64,000 bases of DNA from Gavia stellata. Its lineage: Eukaryota; Chordata; Aves; Gaviiformes; Gaviidae. The position numbers and the translations under genes were made by a program. This document shows positions 59,601 to 64,000 of this stretch, in pieces. The notes below the pieces were generated by a model, which worked only from the letters and a program-made list of their open reading frames with translations, ran no database searches and was not told the DNA's origin. The stretch's first letter is position 1. Each line of letters begins with the position of its first letter. Location: contig NC_082610.1 of the NCBI RefSeq assembly GCF_030936135.1, positions 19,602,428-19,666,427 of the forward strand. Direction: 5' to 3'.

Positions 59601-61361
59601 CCTAAGAGCTTGAATGTTTCTCCTGTATTCCCTTGTACCGAATTCCACCGAAAATAAGAGTGGACAAATGTGTTAACCAACTGCAAGACACAAGAGACAC
59701 TGAAGAATAAAATCATACTACTTATAGCTAAATGAATGAAAACAATCATTAAAAAACATAGTGCATAGATACAACAGCAAGTCTTAAATGCTATGACACC
59801 AGGTGAAACTATGTTACACATGCAGCTTGCATAGAATATCAGGGCACTGGAAAATTATCAGTAAATAGTTGGGCCAACCAGACAAAGCACAAGAGCATTC
59901 GCCTAACCTTGAACTGATACACAACATGTTTTATAAGCCACCTTCTACACCTACAAGAGTGAAGTCTGAAGAAACCTAAGGACCTGCAACTCTGTTCTGA
60001 AAAAACATTGAGACAGTTTCTGCTGTAGAGAAGATTAACAACCTTGAATTTTACATACAGAGCCCCTGTTTACATGGCTAGATGTCCAAATTCCCTGAAT
60101 TTAGTTTAAGGAAAATCTGCATTTAAAATGGTCTCATTTTATTGGTACAATTCTCTCCCCAGCTTTTTTTTTTTAATTAGAAGTCATCAACATGGAGAGT
60201 TTTCCAAGCCAGTGTGGTTATCCCAATAAAAGCCCAGTTAGATCATCATAATTTGCATTAAAAAATTCTCCAAATCTGCTTTCATCTCTTAGAGAGGAAA
60301 CCTTACTGCCATTGCTTTTAAATTAGCCTCAAGTAATCTACAGAGCCATACAGGTGGACAAAATAGAGCTGTTTCATCACACCAACCACAGTGACCTTAG
60401 CCCTTCCCCAGGCAATTCCTGCCACATCATACATTTAGATCTCTAACTCAGATTAATATTAAACTGCTATCACATGCAATTCAGTCAAAAAGGAAAGCTG
60501 AGCACTGAGGTGTGCCCCCAGACATACACCCTTCCCCCCCCCCAAGCAGATTTGTACTCCTCCTCTCTGCCCTTCACACTCACAGGCATGTTCCCCCGTC
60601 TTCCCTTAGGGAGACACTTACTCCCACCCCTCTCCATCCCATTTTTAGTTACATAGATCCTAAGAGCCGATTTCTGTCAAAGCAGAATTTTAAAGCCAAT
60701 TTAAGCCAAGCCTAGCCATACCCACGGAAGGCCCTGCTCGCAGCCACCCTTACAGAGGCCTGCTTTCCATCAGTGACGTTTTGAATTGAAAGCCGTTCAC
60801 GGATTTGGAAGGAGACCAGAGACGCCTCTCCTCAGCCCCCCACAAACCCACCCGCACCCCGAAAACACGCCGCCTTCGCTCCAGCGTCTTGTAAACAACG
60901 ACGACGACGGCGGGCACCAACCTCTCGGCACCCCCTTCCACCGGGGCAGCGACCACAACACCCAGAGCCCCTCCGCAGGGGTGGGGGGGAGGAGGAGGGA
61001 GGGAAATAGCCCAACCAACCCACCCAAAACGCACAAACCAACCCAAACCCGCAGCCAAAAGCCTCAGGCTGCCCCCCCCCCCCGCCGCGCCGCCTCCCCC
61101 GCCGCCCCCCAGGGCGCGTCGCCATTTCGTGAGGCAGAAGCGCTTCGAACAGCTCGCTGCGGGGGGCAGAGGGAAAAAGAGAGCATCGGGGAAGGGACTG
61201 AGGGAATGAAGCCCCGGCCCCACGGGGCAACGGCCCATGGCAACGGCCGGCCCGGCCCAGGCCCCAGCCCCACCGCGCCTCAGCCGCCACTCACAGTTCC
61301 GGATATCGGAGATGAAGACCGCCAAGCCCCGCATCCCATCGCCCTTCGACACGGCAGGCAT
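15356..61361 (-). CDS. AP2A2: AP-2 complex subunit alpha-2 (joined, 22 coding exons, complete)
   Basis: Large alpha subunit of the AP-2 heterotetramer (alpha, beta2, mu2, sigma2), which links cargo and PtdIns(4,5)P2 at the plasma membrane to clathrin. The 22 exons listed separately sum to 2820 nt, i.e. 939 residues plus TAA, equal to the human length, with every phase compatible. Residues 1 to ~620 form the helical trunk, ~620-700 the Ser/Pro-rich hinge and ~702-939 the appendage. Arg21, used in dileucine-cargo binding, and the lipid-binding patch K55-K57, Y58, K61 are present. Trp841 in FFQRW corresponds to the mammalian appendage tryptophan that binds DPF/FxDxF motifs. Hinge residues read NVNASAV / [13 protein letters not shown], which fits alpha-2 (alpha-C). 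ATG at 61361 has a purine at -3. Twenty introns are GT-AG; one is U12-type (see 18305-19094). Confidence 0.97.
16241..16375 (-). CDS. AP2A2: AP2A2 coding exon 21 (appendage)
   Basis: 135 nt, phase 0-0, acceptor tcatag, donor gtatct. Encodes [20 protein letters not shown] to [10 protein letters not shown], residues 870-914. Confidence 0.97.
17006..17075 (-). CDS. AP2A2: AP2A2 coding exon 20 (appendage)
   Basis: 70 nt, acceptor tgcag, donor gtgggt. It completes Asn846 and encodes [23 protein letters not shown], residues 846-869. Confidence 0.97.
17280..17396 (-). CDS. AP2A2: AP2A2 coding exon 19 (appendage)
   Basis: 117 nt, acceptor tgcag, donor gtaaga. Encodes [20 protein letters not shown] to FFQRWKQLS, residues 807-846. 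It contains Trp841, the platform-domain residue that binds DPF/FxDxF endocytic accessory proteins. Confidence 0.97.
18181..18304 (-). CDS. AP2A2: AP2A2 coding exon 18 (appendage)
   Basis: 124 nt, donor gtaaaa. Encodes (S)[17 protein letters not shown] to APILNIQF, residues 766-807. The 5' boundary at 18304 is set by the U12-type intron. A start at 18290 after a CTTCAG would drop LNLQ and break the frame. Confidence 0.9.
18305..19094 (-). other. U12-type (minor spliceosome) AP2A2 intron with AT 5' end
   Basis: Read on the minus strand, the 790-nt intron begins ATATCCTT (19094-19087), the exact U12 5' splice consensus. TTCCTTAAC, the exact U12 branch consensus, lies at 18323-18315, 11-12 nt before the 3' end. 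It removes phase-1 sequence between CAG TCA A and GC CTG AAT CTT, giving DDLQSSLNLQTKP, the same length as the family's DDLQPNLNLQTKP. A GT-AG alternative ending at the nearby CTTCAG would shift the frame and meet a stop within five codons. The 3' terminal dinucleotide needed for the frame is AT at 18306-18305, which is uncommon. Confidence 0.85.
19095..19184 (-). CDS. AP2A2: AP2A2 coding exon 17 (appendage)
   Basis: 90 nt, acceptor ttctag. Encodes [20 protein letters not shown] to VICSDDLQS, residues 736-766. It has no workable in-frame GT donor; it ends at a U12-type ATATCCTT site after CAG TCA A. Confidence 0.9.
19480..19600 (+). mobile_element. Possible ancient tRNA-derived SINE fragment (MIR-like)
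   Basis: The segment CTGTGTTCGATTCCCAGCTC at about 19540-19559 fits a tRNA pol III B box and the body of MIR-type core SINEs. It is followed by CTCCCTAGATG and TTATCTTGTGCA, which resemble the next part of MIR. The A box is not clear, so the copy is old and partial. It lies in the intron 19185-19946. Confidence 0.4.
19947..20029 (-). CDS. AP2A2: AP2A2 coding exon 16 (appendage)
   Basis: 83 nt, acceptor ccctag, donor gtaaga. Encodes [20 protein letters not shown] to SEFRQNL, residues 708-736, first strands of the appendage sandwich. Confidence 0.96.
22756..22919 (-). CDS. AP2A2: AP2A2 coding exon 15 (hinge)
   Basis: 164 nt, acceptor ccctag, donor gtaatt. Encodes [20 protein letters not shown] to [12 protein letters not shown], residues 654-708. 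This is the flexible Pro/Ser-rich hinge and the start of the appendage. Confidence 0.96.
24835..25008 (-). CDS. AP2A2: AP2A2 coding exon 14 (trunk-hinge)
   Basis: 174 nt, phase 0-0, acceptor gataag (poorer tract than its neighbours), donor gtgagt. Encodes [20 protein letters not shown] to ASVNASAV, residues 596-653. The charged KLKKKKG segment leads into the variable hinge. Confidence 0.96.
25853..26084 (-). CDS. AP2A2: AP2A2 coding exon 13
   Basis: 232 nt, the longest exon, acceptor tttaag, donor gtaggt. Encodes [20 protein letters not shown] to [10 protein letters not shown], residues 518-595, the end of the helical trunk. Confidence 0.97.
26257..26354 (-). CDS. AP2A2: AP2A2 coding exon 12
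   Basis: 98 nt, acceptor ctacag, donor gtaaac. Encodes [19 protein letters not shown] to AGDPRS, residues 486-518. Confidence 0.97.
27367..27549 (-). CDS. AP2A2: AP2A2 coding exon 11
   Basis: 183 nt, phase 0-0, acceptor cttcag, donor gtgaga. Encodes [20 protein letters not shown] to GYAAKTVFE, residues 425-485. Confidence 0.97.
28848..28985 (-). CDS. AP2A2: AP2A2 coding exon 10
   Basis: 138 nt, phase 0-0, acceptor cgcag, donor gtgaga. Encodes [20 protein letters not shown] to YSIREEI, residues 379-424. Confidence 0.97.
30142..30310 (-). CDS. AP2A2: AP2A2 coding exon 9
   Basis: 169 nt, acceptor tgtgcag, donor gtaaat. Encodes [19 protein letters not shown] to IETVINALK, residues 322-378, trunk helices. 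Confidence 0.97.
30641..30680. repeat. C-rich low-complexity tract
   Basis: Forty bases, almost all C with a few G and T, including a run of ten C. On the AP2A2 transcript it is G-rich and sits in the 458-nt intron between exons 8 and 9. Confidence 0.8.
30769..30919 (-). CDS. AP2A2: AP2A2 coding exon 8
   Basis: 151 nt, acceptor ctccag, donor gtaagc. Encodes [19 protein letters not shown] to AISLIIHHD, residues 272-322. The preceding PPPE reading matches the family. Confidence 0.97.
31421..31529 (-). CDS. AP2A2: AP2A2 coding exon 7
   Basis: 109 nt, acceptor tttacag, donor gtaatg. Encodes [20 protein letters not shown] to LLQCYPPP plus the first base of Glu, residues 236-272. Confidence 0.97.
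32625..32676. repeat. (GA)26 microsatellite
   Basis: Twenty-six uninterrupted GA units within the AP2A2 intron 31530-32951. In the gene's sense it is (TC)n. Confidence 0.97.
32846..32920. repeat. Imperfect 41-nt tandem duplication
   Basis: CTGACCTAGAAAG...AAGCAACAGT occurs at 32846-32878 and again at 32887-32920 with a few substitutions and one inserted base. It lies 32 nt from AP2A2 exon 6, just downstream of its donor in the transcript. Confidence 0.8.
32952..33053 (-). CDS. AP2A2: AP2A2 coding exon 6
   Basis: 102 nt, acceptor ttctag, donor gtgagt, phase 0-0. Encodes [20 protein letters not shown] to SLAVSRLSR, residues 202-235, trunk. Confidence 0.97.
34023..34152 (-). CDS. AP2A2: AP2A2 coding exon 5
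   Basis: 130 nt, acceptor tgcag, donor gtaaat. Encodes [19 protein letters not shown] to LLNDQHL, residues 158-201, trunk. Confidence 0.97.
35943..36136 (-). CDS. AP2A2: AP2A2 coding exon 4
   Basis: 194 nt, donor gtaggt. Encodes [18 protein letters not shown] to EIPKILVAG, residues 94-158, part of the helical-repeat trunk. Confidence 0.97.
36748..36890 (-). CDS. AP2A2: AP2A2 coding exon 3
   Basis: 143 nt, donor gtgagt. Encodes [18 protein letters not shown] to [10 protein letters not shown], residues 46-93. It holds the KKKYVCK lipid-binding patch (K55-K57, Y58, K61). Confidence 0.97.
45181..45214. repeat. Perfect 17-nt tandem duplication
   Basis: AACTAAAAGCTTGCCCA is repeated twice in a row with no mismatch in AP2A2 intron 2. 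Confidence 0.9.
45913..45970. repeat. Imperfect 28/30-nt tandem duplication
   Basis: TGGTCACTGT...CTGGAAA...GGACACAAG occurs twice, at 45913-45940 and 45941-45970. The second copy has two extra bases. Confidence 0.85.
46262..46412 (-). pseudogene. Possible retrocopy fragment with coiled-coil-like sequence
   Basis: Read on the minus strand, the frame [20 protein letters not shown] followed by [20 protein letters not shown] and KL has the charged, Leu/Gln-rich look of a coiled coil, unlike other intronic frames here. A stop lies just before it (46416-46418). There is no good polypyrimidine tract or strong donor, so it is more likely a fragment of a processed gene copy than an exon. I do not recognise the parent gene. 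Confidence 0.3.
47342..47410 (-). CDS. AP2A2: AP2A2 coding exon 2
   Basis: 69 nt between a tttcag acceptor and gtaagt donor. Encodes [22 protein letters not shown], residues 23-46, a basic helix at the start of the trunk. Enters and leaves in phase 1. Confidence 0.97.
50489..50508. repeat. Poly(A) run
   Basis: Twenty A residues on the plus strand in AP2A2 intron 1. No retroposon body is recognisable upstream of it. Confidence 0.9.
59181..59323. mobile_element. Foldback / MITE-like inverted-repeat element
   Basis: Left arm 59239-59263 and right arm 59295-59319 are inverted copies matching at 22 of 25 positions, with a 31-nt loop. A third, direct-orientation copy of the arm (AGACAGCTATTCGGAAGCTG) begins at 59181 and also pairs with the right end, AAATAGCTGTCT. 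The arrangement suggests a small terminal-inverted-repeat element or a local inverted duplication. No clear target-site duplication is visible. Confidence 0.4.
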
Positions 61362-61830
61362 CGTGGCGCGCGATCACGGCCGCCCAGCGACACGCCAAAC
61401 CGCCACAACTACCCCCGCCGCCACCCGCTCTCCCCGCGGGGCTCTTCAGGCCGCTGCTGCCACCGCCGCCGCCTCTGCAGCGCGCAGGCGCCGGGACGGC
61501 TCCCGCGCCCCCGCGGGCGGCGAGCGCGCGACGCTCTGGCGCCGCCTGCCGCGCGGAGGCGGGGGCGCTGCAGGCCGCGCCGGGCCTCCCCTCCGCCGCC
61601 GCGGCGGGCAGGGCCCCTGGCCTGATCCCCGGCTCCTTGCGCCGCGCCCCGGGTATCCCCGCGGGAGCCCGGGCGATCCTGCGGTCCGGGAGGGGTGGCT
61701 GCTTGGAGGCTGGGCCCCGGAGGCCGGCGGTGCCGCTGCTGGGACGCAATTAGGGCAAACGGGCCCAGGCCGACGTGAGGGTGGCGGGCTGGCGGCCCTT
61801 CCCTGTGAGGGGTCGGCAGGGCGGCTTCAA
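60830..61830. promoter_or_regulatory. CpG island and AP2A2 promoter
   Basis: GC- and CpG-dense DNA, in sharp contrast to the A/T-rich introns, covering AP2A2 exon 1 and about 450 nt upstream of its ATG. GC-box-like GGAGGCGGGGGCG lies near 61554 and an NRF1-like GCGCAGGCGC at 61482-61491. No TATA box is evident, as is usual for a housekeeping CpG promoter. Long open frames on both strands here are composition effects. Confidence 0.8.
61295..61361 (-). CDS. AP2A2: AP2A2 coding exon 1 (start codon)
   Basis: Encodes [19 protein letters not shown] plus IRN and the first base of Cys23; donor gtgagt. It contains Arg21. It lies inside the CpG island. Residues 1-23. Confidence 0.97.
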
Positions 61831-61839
61831 CCGCAGGAT

Positions 61840-62035
61840 CCGCGGGTGAATCCACTGCATGCTCCCTGCTCAGGAACGGCCAAATCCCTTCCTCTCCCCG
61901 TGCCTCTAATGATCGAGATGTTTTATGATTTCTGAAGGAGAAATACCAGGCTTCGCAGGTGCCTCAGAGGATGTAACTTCTGAGGGAGAAGGAGAGGGAC
62001 GGCAGATCAGGAGACAGGAAAATGTCACTTCATCG
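61840..62035 (+). other. Possible non-coding first exon of a divergent gene (CHID1 by synteny)
   Basis: In human, CHID1 lies head to head with AP2A2. Just beyond the island on the plus strand there is a strong donor, ATCG|GTAAGC, with the GT at 62036-62037. I find no CHID1 coding sequence before the window ends, so this would have to be a 5' UTR exon. The left boundary is a guess. Confidence 0.25.
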
Positions 62036-64000
62036 GTAAGCTTTGAGCAGTCTGTTAATCTAGGATCTTCTTTCTAAAACGTGGAGAGCAGGGTAGAGAC
62101 TCTCGATTATGGTACGGTATGTAAGATCATGCTTTCCACAGGTCGGAACGACGGAGGCCATGCCTCGGTCCTCCAGCTCAAAAGGGACCCCAAAAGAATG
62201 CACGGGATCTACTTCACATACCCTGCGTAGTCACTCTGAGCATTTGCAAGCCCAAGAGCTGCTGTATGCAGAGCTATCCTTTGTCACATACCCCTTGTGA
62301 GCCTGCCCTCAGTTGCGTGAGTGACGCAGTTACTCTGCATTACACGTGGCGATTCCTGCTCCTCTGACTCCCTGGGCGTGCAGGCGTGCAACCCCCAGGG
62401 CCACGTGTTTCTCATGAAGGCTGCGAACACGCAGAGCAACACAGTCCCACACCACAACTACTCCTGAGACTGAAAACATTTCAAGGTTAAACTGTCTTAA
62501 ACATGCCAAAGAGGTAGGACTGCGCAGAGCGTTTAATCTCGTCAGCTGAAAATAGATACAAATGGTGTCAAAACTGGCCTGGTCTGCCTAACTGAAAGTA
62601 GGCTGAGAGTTTCAGTCGTAATGCAAATGATTAGTATACTTAGTGGATTATAATGACCTGTAGAATCATGGGGTTTAGGGCTACTAGAGATCAATCAGCC
62701 ATTTCATCTGTTTGCCTATATACTTCAAGCCATTTCATTTCACCTGTTCTTTTTTTTCTCTTTTTTTTCCTTTTTTCCCCTGAATTGAGCCCAGTAGCTA
62801 GCTTTTAGCTACAGCCTATCTTCCAGAAAGGCACTCAGTCTTGATCTGACAGCATCAAATTCACTGTTTCCCTGGGTAGTTTGTTCCCATGGTTAATCCT
62901 CCTTATTTAGAGCTTGCATCTTATTTCAATTTATCAAGCTCCAGTGCCTTTAAGTTATTGATACTTTTTTCTCTCATAGATAAAGAACTACATAATACTT
63001 GATACTATCTCTCTGATAGTGGCTGTACACCTCAGTTAGGTCACCTCTCAAATGTCTGTAATGCATGTTTTCAGGATACATTGTTACATGAGTGCTTTTT
63101 AGTTGCATAAGTGTCTATTAGAAAGACAAGATGACAGTACATGGTAGTCACGCATATATCCATTTCTCCCTGGATCCATTTTGTAGACCAAGTGCAACTA
63201 CAGGCAGTTGTGCACTAGTCTTATTTCAGCTCAGATTATCTGCATCTGTAGGCTTCCATGAAGAAAACTCTCCTTTTTCATAGCTTTACATACAGATTTT
63301 GATGCTTAACAATAATTTCCATTTACCTTTGAAGCTTAAGGTGTCACTACGTAGGAGTTTCTGCTTCAGAAAAAAATATCTTTTTTGAGCTAGCCAGAAT
63401 GTTGAACTCATTTCTACTCTTAAGAGCACAGTGACACCTAAAGGCTAAGTATATCAGTCCTGTCTGGCTGTATTCCAGTCAATGCTGCAACTGCAAGTCA
63501 TGCAGGTACACTTAAACCACCTTTTAAGTGGTGGCTTAAATACTGCTAGCAGAATACCTGTGGCAGCACCAAGCTAAGCATGAGCTGCAAATTCTGCTTG
63601 AGAGCTGGAGTAAATATTCAAGTAGTTAACCCTTGTGGAGCTCTCTAGTTTTGTAACTATACTGCTAAATATTTCATTTGAAGTGGCTCAGTATGCAGTA
63701 TATATACCTCAGTTATTTTACGTCAATGTCCTTCGACTGACTTTTGAGGCTTTACTATACTCATCCTTGCTCTCTGTCTTCTTTTTGCCTCAGCAAAGGC
63801 TTATGGAATCATGGCGAATGCATTGGTATATGTCTGCCCTTACTGCCTCATAATTTAGAACTTATTAGCCCATTTCAGTCAATTTTGGTAGGGAGAAGAT
63901 GCAAATGTTATGTGAATAAATAGTTAGCTAGAGGAAAGAGAGCCTGTAATGGTCTCTAGATGCATCCTGGCTGAAAGAAACATTGTAATGTGAGCTCAGC
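62036..64000. other. Flank beyond the AP2A2 promoter
   Basis: No coding exon that I can support. The open frames at 62109-62300 and 63635-63853 look random. Apart from the CR1-like remnant at about 62650-63060 and a T-rich stretch near 62749-62780, I see nothing here. Confidence 0.6.
62650..63060 (-). mobile_element. Degraded CR1-like LINE 3' remnant
   Basis: Read on the minus strand, the segment resembles the 3' end of sauropsid CR1 elements. It has GAGAGGTGACCTAACTGAGG, later GGATTAACCATGGGAACAAA, AAACTACCCAGGGAAACAGT and GATCAAGACTGAGTGCCTTT, and it ends near CATGATTCTACAG, like the CR1 terminal repeat. It is diverged and interrupted by T-rich sequence. Confidence 0.55.

Larger units (their letters stand above)
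47411..61294 (-). other. AP2A2 intron 1
   Basis: 13.9 kb first intron, donor gtgagt inside the CpG island and acceptor tttcag at exon 2. It has A/T-rich sequence with a 20-base A run at 50489-50508 and an inverted-repeat element near 59181-59323. I see no other gene. First introns often carry enhancers, but nothing in the sequence lets me name one. Confidence 0.7.

Noticed and set aside
60750..61935. Long open frames on both strands of the CpG island (203, 279, 232 and 152 codons).
   Set aside because: GC-rich DNA has few stop codons. Only the first 22 codons of the minus-strand frame starting at 61361 are real, as AP2A2 exon 1, cut by a gtgagt donor.
63794..63852. A good-looking splice acceptor (TTTTTGCCTCAG) followed by a short ATG frame near the right edge.
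   Set aside because: The frame closes after about 14 codons and does not resemble CHID1 or any protein I know.
1..64000. CRISPR arrays, rRNA, tRNA genes, phage or transposase genes.
   Set aside because: None is visible. The only tRNA-like word is the B box of the SINE-like relic near 19545, which cannot fold as a full tRNA.

Overview
The window is vertebrate nuclear DNA, most likely from a bird or another sauropsid. Three things point that way: intron-split genes with GT-AG junctions, the conserved tail-to-tail pair MUC6 / AP2A2 (the same pairing as on human 11p15.5), and sparse interspersed repeats, the clearest being a decayed CR1-like LINE remnant. The species is inferred, not shown.

Layout. 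(1) 1-11322, plus strand: the 3' end of a gel-forming mucin, MUC6. Six proline/threonine/serine-rich exons come first, the first of them cut by the window edge. Five are copies of one ~143-146-codon unit, duplicated together with their introns. Two exons for an 11-cysteine C-terminal cystine knot and a stop codon follow. No D4 or VWC exons lie between the PTS exons and the knot, which is the MUC6 domain order. (2) 11323 to about 15355: the 3' UTRs and a short intergenic gap between the two convergent genes. (3) 15356-61361, minus strand: the complete coding region of AP2A2, alpha-2 large subunit of the AP-2 clathrin adaptor. I could place 22 coding exons with compatible phases; they sum to 2820 nt, or 939 codons plus stop, which is the human length. 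(4) About 60830-61830: a CpG island holding AP2A2 exon 1 and its promoter, probably bidirectional. (5) 61830-64000: upstream flank with a possible non-coding first exon of a divergent gene and a CR1-like remnant.

The most notable structural points are a minor-spliceosome (U12-type) intron in the AP2A2 appendage region, with exact consensus 5' splice site and branch site but a 3' end that must read AT to keep frame; and the MUC6 exon array, a recent tandem exon-plus-intron amplification with two alternating intron classes and one chimeric intron. I found no mobile-element gene, virus-derived gene or prokaryote-type system. The two genes are neighbours by descent and do not act in one pathway: one encodes a secreted mucus polymer, the other an endocytic coat subunit.
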